From assembly GCA_003647525.1 (NCBI GenBank), contig QMMZ01000052.1:1-8630 (forward strand): 8,630 nt of DNA. Direction: 5' to 3'. Each line of letters opens with the position of its first letter. Within the stretch, counting starts at the first letter, position 1. Under the pieces are notes generated by a model. That model saw nothing but the letters and a program-made list of their open reading frames with translations. It did not search any database and was not told the DNA's origin. The stretch is from Deltaproteobacteria bacterium (GTDB lineage: Bacteria > Desulfobacterota > Desulfobacteria > Desulfobacterales > ETH-SRB1). Shown piece by piece: positions 1 to 6,726 of this stretch. Made by a program: the position numbers and the translations under genes.

Positions 1-1195
1 CAACATTCTTTGTAGCCCTTGCCCTGTATGAGTGTAGTGCAATTGCAATATCTTTTGTATAATCAATCATTTCTTCTTTGTTTTTTGTAATCATAGCAAC
101 CAACCATGTTTTATAGGTTCTAAATAAAATAACTTTTCCCTTATCCTTTAAAGATGCTTTTTCTTTCCTGATTTTATATGTATTTTCATCTTTCCCCCTT
201 TTTTGCGTAACATTTGGTTTTTTGAAGTCAGGTTTTTTCCCTTCCGCAAAATATTGTTTTAAACCTTTTGGCTGTAAGGCGTGGAGCCCTATTACTCCTA
301 ATTCACAAGCCCTTTTTATATGAGTGCCATATATATCCTCATATGCAGCGCTATCCCTCATTGCATTGTTTTCTCCAAAAAGAAGCTTGTAAAAGTCTTT
401 GATTCTTTGTGCCTGCTTAAAATGAAATGGAAAGAAACCGAGTGTTTTGTTTGTCTGCCCTAAGCTGTAGACATATCCCATTAATGTTTGATCCGGGAAT
501 TGTCTGGAAATATTGAAAAATAATTTACTCCACTTAATAGTTTCAATTACAATATCCCCATTTTTTTCCCGCTTAAAAAATTGTAAATTATCTAAACTTT
601 CAAAACTTTCAAAATCAAAATTTTCTTTGTTTTTTTTGTTGTAAACACAATTTAACCATTGTCCATTCCAACTGTTTATTTTATTGGGGGCAAGTTTATC
701 TAAAGTCTCATCATTTAAAAAATTTCTGTAAACTCTCCAGCCTTCATAAATTTTCAGCAAAATTTCAGGTTCAGTAAAGAAAATACACACTCCGCCTGAG
801 ACTCCAATCCCTAAACCAGATCCGATCCATGAGTAATAGATATCCGATTCATCAGCAGAAATTTCCAGATCGCTTACAAGTCCTGATGTTGTTTGAAACT
901 CTTTTAATTCTGAAGCAGGAAATCCAATAGCAAAACTGGAATCAGGTGTTTCTGTTTTTGCCTTTACAAAAAATTCATTCAGTTTATCACGTCTTTCTTC
1001 TTCGCTTAAAAGATGTACTTTTTGACCTTTTTTCATCTGTACAAAAGGCGCGTTTGTGGGCCAGATCATATAGTTGGAATGATTAAAAAAAAGATCAAAA
1101 AAGATTTTTTCAAAAAATTCCTTGGGGGAATATGATTTGTTATTCTCTTCATTAAAAGCTTTTAAAAATATGCGTCCAACATTTATTGAGATCAT
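1..1195 (-). CDS. Putative Cascade large subunit (Cas8-like), 3' end beyond window
   Basis: A reading frame opens at ATG (1195-1193) and stays open for 398 codons to the window edge, so the C-terminus is missing. It starts 13 nt after the cas3 stop on the same strand; the leader is A-rich with no strong Shine-Dalgarno. I see no transmembrane segment, CxxC pair or nuclease motif. Recognisable stretches are an N-terminal SINVGRIF, an IWPTNAPFVQM segment near residue 44, a Gly-rich GSGLGIGVSGG near 125-135, and TLGFFPFHF near 251-259, followed by a Lys-rich segment (about 309-352). Its size, position beside cas3 and lack of other identity make the crRNA-complex large subunit (PAM recognition, Cas3 recruitment) the best guess. 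The family assignment (Cas8a/b/c variants, such as the MYXAN or PGING subtype proteins) is unresolved. Cas7 is expected further left. Confidence 0.6.
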   Translation of the reverse strand, partial: MISINVGRIFLKAFNEENNKSYSPKEFFEKIFFDLFFNHSNYMIWPTNAPFVQMKKGQKVHLLSEEERRDKLNEFFVKAKTETPDSSFAIGFPASELKEFQTTSGLVSDLEISADESDIYYSWIGSGLGIGVSGGVCIFFTEPEILLKIYEGWRVYRNFLNDETLDKLAPNKINSWNGQWLNCVYNKKNKENFDFESFESLDNLQFFKREKNGDIVIETIKWSKLFFNISRQFPDQTLMGYVYSLGQTNKTLGFFPFHFKQAQRIKDFYKLLFGENNAMRDSAAYEDIYGTHIKRACELGVIGLHALQPKGLKQYFAEGKKPDFKKPNVTQKRGKDENTYKIRKEKASLKDKGKVILFRTYKTWLVAMITKNKEEMIDYTKDIAIALHSYRARATKNV

Positions 1196-1208
1196 AATAG
1201 TATCTTTT

Positions 1209-3377
1209 TTAAATAAAATTTAAGTCTGTTTGATTTAATTTAGCTCTGTCGATTTCCAACCCCATTTCATCAGAATATCCTTGATCTGGTATAACGAATG
1301 GGTCGCTGCCACAATTCAACTGGTAGAAGTTTTTAACAGAATAATATCTTACCGGTATCTCTATCATAGTTTGTTCCTTATAGTTTGCATCTCTGTATTT
1401 CTCACAGTCAGATTCAATGATGCAATTTACGCTGTCAATTTCAAGCAGGTCGAGCAATATAGAATTATTTCTATGAGTGAGCATTTCAACGTTCCATTTA
1501 CCATCTCCTTTAAATGCTACATGGGTTTCTATGCTTAAGCTGGATACGGTAGGAAAGACATGATCTATTTTTCTTTGATAATCAGATTCATGAAGAATGC
1601 TATCGTGCTCCAGTACCTCAAAGCTGTCTTTCAATCTCGCCAATTCATACGGCAGTGCTTCTTTTTCATCGTCAGAAGGCGCTATTAAATATATTGGTTT
1701 ATAAAGACCAATAGTAGATGATGATCGTTTTCTGTTAATTCTACCAAATCGTTGAATTAAAGAATCAATGGGAGCTGTCTCAGTAATCATCAGATCAAAA
1801 CTGATATCCAGGCTGACTTCAACGACCTGTGTAGAAACTACTATACAAGCATCCAATGAGGTATTAAATTCACATGTTGGCTGTCCATTTTTATCAACAC
1901 CCAAAAGTTTCTTTTCTTTTTCATACCTGTCTCCGCGTTTAAACCTGCTGTGAATGAGAAGGGATGGAATATCAGGAAATAAATTTTTCGCTCTGGTCAA
2001 AACATTTTGGGCTGATTTTATACGGTTACAAATAAGCAATACTTTTTGTTTTTTGAGGATAGCATCAGCAATAATTTGATCTGAATCTTCCCATGAATTG
2101 ATCTTAAAAAGTTTGTGGCGGTCAAATTTTTCAAGCTCTGCTTTATCCAAAGAAACCTGCTCAATAGACTTTTCCCCCAGCAATGTTATAATTTTTCCAT
2201 ATAATGATGAAGGCATGGTAGCTGTGCCGATATGGATACGACAGTCAAGATAAGTCAGCGCTTCCACAATTTTCAGCGCTATTGCCTTTGAGACACCTGT
2301 ATAAGTATGAATTTCATCAAGAATGACATCACAACCTTTGATATCTTCAATTTGAAACTCAAAGCCCCTTGTGGCAAATATGATAGAAGCTAATTGATAG
2401 GGAGTTAAAATTTTGACACTGGAGCCAATTAGTCGTTGTAAAACAATGTCTTCTTGTGATTCATCGTTAACTGCTATTTTCGATGAAGAATGAAGCATTC
2501 GAATATCCAAGTCTGGATTTGAAGGTAATAACTCATTTTTAACCCGTTGGTACATTGCATTTATTGATGCCTGAAACGGAAGCGTGTAAAATACTCGTCC
2601 CCTGCACCGCCTGAAAAGATAGTCTGTTTTCCCTGCGCCCGTACATGCAACAACAATGGTGTGTGGTTTTTTCGATACAGCTTTTTTCAATGACAAGGGA
2701 TAAAAGTCCGATTTTCTATTATAGAAATTCAAGACTGGTTTTTTAAATGTATTTTTTAAATAATTGTTTGTAGATTCAGACAGGGCAGAGGCAAAATAAT
2801 CCGCAGACATAAGAAGGCCGCGCCATCTTGAATAGCCATAATCTTTAACTCTTTCCTCACAATAGTCTAACACTTTACGATAATTATCATGAGCTTCGTC
2901 ATAAGAAATGTCTCTGGTTTTAATAGCAAAAGCGGATAGTATCTTTAGGGCATCTGGTTTCCAAGTATCCCAGTCTTTTATGTGGGATTCAAAAATATCA
3001 CCTTCATTTTCTTCAAGATCAAGTATACCCTTCAGTTTTTTGTCCCCTTCGATTGATTTGTGATGGGCAATTATCATTTCAATTAGCTGAAGTTGGTGTT
3101 TCTTTTTGATTAGAGAAATAAAAAAGCATGAAGCAATTTCATGGCGGAATGTTGACTGACCAATCCTGTATCCAGGCACAAGTCTTTTTTGAAAAATCGG
3201 ACTTGCTTTTCCAATATCATGGAAAACAGCTCCCATTTTTGCAATTTCAACATCAAAGCCCAAACATTCAGCAAATTTTTCAATTGCTAATCTCACATGA
3301 TAAAGATGGTCATATAAGGTTGTAAACTCAGGAGCTCCTTTTGCTTTTATGTGATGACAAATATCCATAATCAACAT
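1209..3377 (-). CDS. cas3: CRISPR-associated HD nuclease-helicase Cas3
   Basis: 722 residues, full length. The N-terminal HD domain (about residues 20-200) shows DHLYHV (24-27), HDIGK (53-57), RHE (78-80), AHH (104-106) and the closing SADYFAS motif (191-197). These are expected metal ligands of the single-strand DNase. The SF2 helicase follows: Walker A ACTGAGKT (244-251), DEIH box (354-357), GTATMP (384-389), VVEVSLDISFD (518-528) and QRFGRINR (542-549). A C-terminal domain ends with a PDQGYSDEMGLEI segment typical of Cas3. In type I interference, Cas3 is recruited by Cascade to the R-loop, then unwinds and degrades target DNA. The start overlaps the cas5 stop by 7 nt (ATGTTGA), which implies translational coupling; no separate Shine-Dalgarno is visible. 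An alternative ATG lies three codons downstream. All key residues appear present, so the protein itself is probably active. Confidence 0.95.
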   Translation of the reverse strand: MLIMDICHHIKAKGAPEFTTLYDHLYHVRLAIEKFAECLGFDVEIAKMGAVFHDIGKASPIFQKRLVPGYRIGQSTFRHEIASCFFISLIKKKHQLQLIEMIIAHHKSIEGDKKLKGILDLEENEGDIFESHIKDWDTWKPDALKILSAFAIKTRDISYDEAHDNYRKVLDYCEERVKDYGYSRWRGLLMSADYFASALSESTNNYLKNTFKKPVLNFYNRKSDFYPLSLKKAVSKKPHTIVVACTGAGKTDYLFRRCRGRVFYTLPFQASINAMYQRVKNELLPSNPDLDIRMLHSSSKIAVNDESQEDIVLQRLIGSSVKILTPYQLASIIFATRGFEFQIEDIKGCDVILDEIHTYTGVSKAIALKIVEALTYLDCRIHIGTATMPSSLYGKIITLLGEKSIEQVSLDKAELEKFDRHKLFKINSWEDSDQIIADAILKKQKVLLICNRIKSAQNVLTRAKNLFPDIPSLLIHSRFKRGDRYEKEKKLLGVDKNGQPTCEFNTSLDACIVVSTQVVEVSLDISFDLMITETAPIDSLIQRFGRINRKRSSSTIGLYKPIYLIAPSDDEKEALPYELARLKDSFEVLEHDSILHESDYQRKIDHVFPTVSSLSIETHVAFKGDGKWNVEMLTHRNNSILLDLLEIDSVNCIIESDCEKYRDANYKEQTMIEIPVRYYSVKNFYQLNCGSDPFVIPDQGYSDEMGLEIDRAKLNQTDLNFI

Positions 3378-3949
3378 ATATATTTTACAGGGTTACCGAT
3401 GATTTTAAGCCATCCATACATCGGTTTATTATCATCAAAACGGTTATATCCTGATAAAAAGGACTGTTCGTTCTGTTCAAATACCAATTCAAAACCATTA
3501 AAAATATCCTCCTGAGTATCAAAATCTTCTTCGGGAATTTTAATTATTGATTCGTTGGGAAATAAAATATCTTCATTCCTGCAAACGCATATATGTTGCT
3601 TTGCAGCATGGATAGCATCTTTTTCATTATCAAATCCAAGATATAAATCAGGCTCTATAAGAACCCCCCGAACTATTATCGAATATGGCCTGTAAAAGCA
3701 GTTGTTTTTTTTATTCCATCCCCTGGGCTGTGTCTGTTCTTGCTGATGAGAAATTTGTTTGTAAGACAACCTGTGTCTTTTGATTTTATATAAACCATAT
3801 GGCTCGGATAAAAGATCGGGAAACAGTTTCCTTTCAATACCTGCTACTATAGAAGGTGTTAAAAACTGTTGGCTAAAAGTTTCACTATCTCTCACTGCTG
3901 TCCACGGTTTAATAAATCCAAATGGTCCGCGATAATTAACAAAATACAT
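3371..3949 (-). CDS. cas5: CRISPR-associated protein Cas5 (RAMP, Cascade subunit)
   Basis: A 192-residue protein if started at ATG 3949. The frame can be extended to a TTG at 3970, but the AAAGGA at 3969-3964 is better placed as a Shine-Dalgarno for ATG 3949, and MYFVNYRGPFGFIKPW then forms a Cas5-like first strand. A LTPSIVAGIERKLFP segment follows, comparable to the TPSxxxGxLExI helix of Cas5 proteins, then a central RPYSIIVRGVL strand and a KQHICVCRNEDILFP segment. Cas5 normally binds the crRNA 5' handle and caps the Cas7 backbone. The sequence is not the common Cas5t/Cas5h or Cas5d type, and I cannot assign the subfamily by eye. It lies between cas6 and cas3, with a 7-nt overlap into cas3. 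The identification rests on both sequence features and context. Confidence 0.8.
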   Translation of the reverse strand: MYFVNYRGPFGFIKPWTAVRDSETFSQQFLTPSIVAGIERKLFPDLLSEPYGLYKIKRHRLSYKQISHQQEQTQPRGWNKKNNCFYRPYSIIVRGVLIEPDLYLGFDNEKDAIHAAKQHICVCRNEDILFPNESIIKIPEEDFDTQEDIFNGFELVFEQNEQSFLSGYNRFDDNKPMYGWLKIIGNPVKYIC

Positions 3950-3990
3950 GATAATATGAAATCCTTTCAAATTTTATTCATGATAACTTC

Positions 3991-4009
3991 TATATATATA
4001 TATATATAT
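3991..4009. repeat. TA dinucleotide microsatellite between cas6 and cas5
   Basis: An uninterrupted run of about nine and a half TA units lies in the 107-bp gap between the restored cas6 stop (4057) and the cas5 ATG (3949). Such a tract can slip in replication and is likely length-variable. Its position upstream of cas5 could alter cas5/cas3 expression, but that is inference. Confidence 0.9.
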
Positions 4010-4056
4010 GAATTTCCATTATTCTACCAGTACTATTAGCTTTGGCAGGCTTTGCT

Positions 4057-4682
4057 TTAATTCAGAAGACAGGTGCCAGCCAAAGGTACTAAACCCATTA
4101 TAAAAATATCCAATAGATAGCCAATTTTTTTAACCGAATTCGGTGACCCAAAACCCGCCTCGTAACCAATCCCAATAAGCATGGGGCAGCAATAATTTTA
4201 AAGGGCGCTTCAAAGCCCTTTATTTTGGTTTTTATGTTCTTGTCGATTTTTTTAAAATGAATCAGCTTGCTGATTTTGCCTTGCCGTTTGGCAATGTAGT
4301 TTACATCAAAGCCGAATTTGAATTCATGATTATGATCATGGTCAGCATAATCCTTTTTGTAAAATGTCTGGTCGGAAAACAGGCCCAGGATTAGGTGCTC
4401 GTAGCTTTGTTCAATAGGTGTGGAAAAAATAAAGCTAATCTCCTTGACCTGATTGAATCCATTTTTTTGGATCCTTAACGGTGCAAAAAAGAGTTTTGAA
4501 AAGGTGAATAATTTGAATCGTTTTTTTACTGTTTCATTAATAAAGCCTTTATCATGAAGGTATCTGGAATATTCACCTGAGGATTTTTCTATGAGACCAT
4601 AGATGGCGGAGTGAAGGGCATAATTGTAATTAAATGGAATAGCGGCAGGTGATTCGGTTAAGGCTGTAATTTTGACTCTCAA
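4057..4682 (-). pseudogene. cas6: CRISPR RNA endonuclease Cas6, apparently frameshifted near its 3' end
   Basis: The N-terminus LRVKITALTESPAAIPFNYN, followed by HSAIYGLIEKSSGEYSRYLH, is classic Cas6 (ferredoxin-like RAMP fold; cleaves pre-crRNA within repeats). The probable start is TTG 4682, because AGAAGGAG lies 5 nt upstream; an ATG at 4700 in the same frame lies upstream of that ribosome-binding site. As written, the frame ends at 4098 with an aberrant tail (GLVTRRVLGHRIRLKK). Reading one base out of phase from about 4170 gives IGYEAGFGSPNSVKKIGYL and a stop at 4057. This restores the Gly-rich loop (GYEAGFGSxNS) that defines the Cas6 C-terminus and binds RNA. A one-base deletion around 4171-4177 is the simplest explanation; a sequencing error is possible. 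The unshifted product would lack the loop and probably be inactive. The residues after NSV do not match the usual GxGMVEV ending, so a second lesion cannot be excluded. It is the first gene of the operon. Confidence 0.85.
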
Positions 4683-4687
4683 AATAT

Positions 4688-4695
4688 CTCCTTCT
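4688..4695 (-). promoter_or_regulatory. Ribosome-binding site deciding the cas6 start
   Basis: AGAAGGAG on the minus strand, 5 nt before TTG 4682. It is a near-perfect Shine-Dalgarno and argues for the TTG start over the in-frame ATG at 4700, which lies upstream of it. Starting at TTG also makes the protein begin M-RVKIT, the usual Cas6 N-terminus. Confidence 0.7.
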
Positions 4696-4700
4696 ATCAT

Positions 4701-4865
4701 CGTATCGGTTTTGTATTTGAAATGATTTTGTCTTGAATTTCAAGAGCTTTCTGAATTTCTGTGACGACAAATTCGCATAGTTACGATATCCTCTTGTTTA
4801 ATCCGTTATTTCAACAGTGCTTTTATCTGTTCACAGCAATTCTAATTTTGAAGAATAACATACCC
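4701..4865. other. cas operon leader region, no supported gene
   Basis: AT-rich stretch upstream of cas6. On the minus strand a short frame (about 4775-4698) reads EFVVTEIQKALEI and so on, ending in TGA that overlaps ATG 4700. It looks protein-like but has an in-frame stop (TAA) two codons before its first plausible residue and no start, so it may be the tail of a broken upstream gene. I find no convincing sigma-70 promoter; the best pair (TTGAAA, 17 nt, TCAAAT) is weak. A 15-nt palindrome sits at 4731-4745. Confidence 0.4.
4731..4745. repeat. 15-nt perfect palindrome upstream of cas6
   Basis: TCTTGAA-T-TTCAAGA: 7-bp arms around one central base, about 50 bp upstream of the cas6 start codon. 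It could be an operator for the cas operon, but a palindrome this short can occur by chance and it overlaps the weak promoter candidate. Confidence 0.4.
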
Positions 4866-4873
4866 CTGCCCCT

Positions 4874-4914
4874 CTTCAAAGGGGGAATTTAACGAAAGAA
4901 TTCCCCCTTTGAAG
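4874..4914. repeat. Palindromic dispersed-repeat-like element (16-bp perfect arms)
   Basis: Arms CTTCAAAGGGGGAATT (4874-4889) and AATTCCCCCTTTGAAG (4899-4914) are perfectly complementary around a 9-nt loop. The left flank CCCCTGCCCCT extends the GC-rich motif, while the right flank lacks it, so the element looks truncated on the right. No T-tract follows on either strand, so it is not a standard terminator. Palindromes of this TTCAAAGGGGGAATT type are, from memory, scattered in several Desulfobacterota and planctomycete genomes; only one copy is in this window. It abuts the exonuclease fragment at 4915-4980. Confidence 0.75.
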
Positions 4915-4980
4915 CCATATCATAGCTGCAAGTCTCGCATCATCAAGCGCTCGGTGTCTTTGTGGCTTACTGTTTCCAGT
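4915..4980 (-). pseudogene. Fragment of a DnaQ-like (DEDDh) 3'-5' exonuclease
   Basis: One minus-strand frame reads KPQRHRALDDARLAAMIW. HRALDDAR matches the ExoIII motif (H-x(4)-D) of DEDDh exonucleases, where the His and Asp are catalytic. The fragment is about 20 codons: an in-frame TAA lies just before it, and it runs into the right arm of the palindrome at 4914. Nothing of the ExoI or ExoII motifs was found nearby, so this is a scrap of a lost gene. The assignment rests on one short motif. Confidence 0.4.
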
Positions 4981-5004
4981 TTATGATTGGGTAAATGCGG
5001 GTGG

Positions 5005-5287
5005 ATATCTTACCCTCTTTATTACCCTTTTTTAAGGGTATTACCCCTTTTTTTGCCAGACAGCTCCTGGACCACGACTCAGGCATTCTACAAAACCGGC
5101 CTTTTGTAAATTCCTTAGCACTTTTCGAACCATATCCCGGCTAACCGCCCATGCACACACGTTCAAGTTCATACAGCGTGAATCTTCCGGAAAACGCCTT
5201 AACCGCTGCATCGACCTGCTCTGTTTTGGCTCCGCTGGGGCTTTTCAGCAAATCGACTCGATTTTCAAATTATTGAAGATCGTTCAT
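5005..5287 (-). pseudogene. Broken winged-helix DNA-binding protein gene
   Basis: ATG 5287 overlaps the stop of the upstream DUF1016 gene as ATGA. The frame reads MNDLQ, hits TAA (5272-5270), continues as FENRVDLLKSPSGAKTEQ and FSGRFTLYELERVC, then stops. One base out of phase it resumes with VSRDMVRKVLRNLQKAGFVE and GRGPGAVWQKKG, ending at TAA 5043-5041. An extra G near 5145 (GGCGGTT for GGCGTT) would explain the shift. The VSRDMVRKVL recognition-type helix followed by a GRGPGAxW wing is a winged-helix pattern. It resembles C-terminal domains seen in some Fic-type proteins, but I cannot name the family. The tail continues in shifted frames (GNTLKKG, GNKEGK) to about 5005, giving at least three lesions. 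The coupling to DUF1016 suggests it was the next gene of the same operon. Confidence 0.55.
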
Positions 5288-6169
5288 TTCACACCCTCCA
5301 GGAGTTTAGCGATTTCAGCGGGTGAAGGCAATTGCCCTTTAAGTTCTTTTGGCAGGCGCTTGACCATGCGATAGGTCGCCACGCCAATGGGCTTGCGGGC
5401 ATCGTGCAGGGCATATTCGACAACCGTGCGGCTCTTCTCCTTGCAAAGGATTATACCGATGGAAGAATTTTCACCCTCCTCGCGCACCTGCCGGTCCAAA
5501 CCTGTCAGATAAAACTGCATCTTGCCCACGAACTCAGGTTGAAACTCGCCAATTTTGAGTTCGACGGCAACGAGGCATTTGAGATGGCGGTGATAGAGCA
5601 GCAGAATCGTCCACGGCAAGACGGAATTGACTGCCGACAAATGCAAGCAGTCCACCCATAGCACGAAGAAAATCCTCAATCCGTACAATGAGGGCACGTT
5701 CCAGCTCACGTTCCGAATGCTCTTTGCCCATTTCAAGAAAGTCGAAAGTATATTCATCTTTTACGGCAAGCTTCGCCTGTGCGCGCTGGCCAGGCGTCAG
5801 CGCCTTATCGAAGTTGGTCTGGCCGAGTAAGGTTTTTTCGTAGCTCTGGTTTTCGATCTGATGAATCAATACATTTTTCGACCAGCCGAATTTGCGAGTC
5901 ATGCGGATGTAGAATACATTTCTGCGTGAATAGCCGCTGACGCCAAAAAACTCCTGTTGCAGGTCTGCGGCAAGCTGCTCGGCGATAGCAGCGCCATAAT
6001 CTGCCTTGGTCTGCCGCTCAGCAATCAGTTTCCCAATATCCCAGTAGAGAGAGACCAGTTGCTTGTTGACTGCTTTGAGGGCTTCGTATTGGGCTGAACG
6101 GACGCGCTCTTTCACCTCTGATAGAAGTACGGCGTAATCCTCAGGCAATCGCTTCGAAAGTTTGCTCAT
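5284..6169 (-). pseudogene. DUF1016/YhcG-type nuclease gene, copy B, disrupted
   Basis: The N-terminal DUF1016 domain is recognisable in LPEDYAVLLSEVKERV, VSLYWDIGKLIAERQ and GYSRRNVFYIR. The text then jumps straight to MTRKFGWSKNVLIHQIE and NFDKAL, so about 45 residues normally between these blocks seem missing; the likely junction is near 5910. The frame continues through FDFLEMGKEHSERELERALI to FVGSQFRLAV, then breaks at about 5612-5604. The PDDEXK-like nuclease half resumes in another frame as LLLYHRHLKCLVAVELKIG, GKMQFYLTGLD and GIILCKEKSRTVVEYAL to the stop at 5284. Intact relatives have an Asp-containing xxYxDLLLYH block here; in this copy a few codons including that catalytic Asp are lost, while ELK is kept. 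Such proteins (about 350 residues) often sit inside type I R-M loci. ATG 6169 overlaps the HsdM fragment stop (ATGA). Almost certainly non-functional. Confidence 0.85.
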
Positions 6170-6312
6170 ATTTGCAACTCCTCAAAATTTCCGGTAATCC
6201 GTTCCGCCAGCTCCACGGCTTCCGCATTCAACTCATTAATCTCGGCGTGTATCCCACGACGCATTGTTTCCTCGAAATCGAAGTCTTCGGCTACTTCTTT
6301 CGGCGCAACACC
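6166..6312 (-). pseudogene. hsdM: C-terminal fragment of type I restriction methyltransferase HsdM
   Basis: About 48 codons reading GVAPKEVAEDFDFEETM, IHAEINELNAEAVELAERI and NFEELQI match the helical C-terminal tail of HsdM N6-adenine methyltransferases, which typically ends GxxYVGVAxEEEDxDFxExM...IxxNFEELGI. The catalytic domain (NPPY) is absent from the window. Upstream it is joined in frame to DUF1016 sequence at or near the shared GVA residues. The stop (TGA 6168-6166) overlaps the start of DUF1016 copy B by 4 nt, the arrangement expected of an intact hsdM followed by a coupled partner. This marks the region as the wreck of a type I R-M operon. HsdM identity is by eye from tail residues only. 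Confidence 0.6.
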
Positions 6313-6718
6313 CATTGGTTTGGTGTATCCGGCAAGGGCATATTTAGCCAGGTTGCTGCGCCATGGAATTAGTGCAACGGTGCGTTGCACTAATTGACGT
6401 TCTCTCCATGATTCGGCAAATTTGCATATATTTCAGGTTTCGTGAGGAAAAACCCTTCATGTCCGGGAATGCTTCTTTTAGATCAAATGGAAGCCTGTCT
6501 ATGACTTTTGCTCCCCAGCCCTCGCTTTGCTGCCTTTCAAGTATGGATGCTCCAATATCCCAATACATCATTACTAAAGCTTTATTGGCTGATAGCACAG
6601 CCTTGATGCGCTCCTGTTGGATACGTGCCTTGAGAGAGGTCAGCAAATTTGCGTAGCCGTCTGGAAGATCAGTTTTTGCAACCGGAACAGGCATAACAAT
6701 CCCATCTTTTTGTTTCAC
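6304..6718 (-). pseudogene. DUF1016/YhcG-type nuclease gene, copy A, truncated and fused
   Basis: The likely start is GTG 6718, preceded by GAAGGG at 8 nt; upstream GTG 6790 and internal ATG 6694 are alternatives. The DUF1016 N-domain reads LPDGYANLLTSLKARIQQER, VMMYWDIGASILERQQ and FSSRNLKYM. A frameshift at 6421 (ATGCAAATTTGCC; a lost GC dinucleotide would restore KYMQAFAESW) makes the written frame end in nonsense at 6344. The shifted frame continues FAESWRERQLVQRTVALIPW and RSNLA, then jumps at about 6346 to YALAGYTKPMGVA. That last block belongs to the end of the nuclease domain, so roughly 180 residues including the active site are deleted. It then passes into the HsdM tail. The copy differs in sequence from copy B, so it is not a recent tandem duplicate. 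Confidence 0.75.
6367..6395. repeat. 13-bp perfect inverted repeat inside DUF1016 copy A
   Basis: AATTAGTGCAACG (6367-6379) and CGTTGCACTAATT (6383-6395) flank a 3-nt spacer. It lies within the codons for QLVQRTVALIP, where the protein sequence is conserved, so part of the symmetry may be forced by coding. There is no T-tract. It could equally be an operator-like site. Confidence 0.7.
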
Positions 6719-6726
6719 ATTACGAA

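Noticed and set aside
1..1195. Possible CRISPR array at the left edge
   Set aside because: No direct repeats at regular spacing; the stretch is one open coding frame.
1281..1953. Plus-strand open frames opposite cas3 (and similar ones opposite DUF1016 and xre)
   Set aside because: They have no recognisable protein features and lie fully antisense to convincing genes.
4874..4914. Rho-independent terminator for a gene upstream of cas6
   Set aside because: Strong stem but no T-tract on either strand; the dispersed-repeat explanation fits better.
5009..5046. Repeated TTACCC/GGGTAA units and a small TACCCTT-AAGGGTA hairpin, possible iterons or terminator
   Set aside because: On the minus strand they encode a repetitive GN/KKG/KEG-type tail of the broken winged-helix gene, and spacing is irregular.
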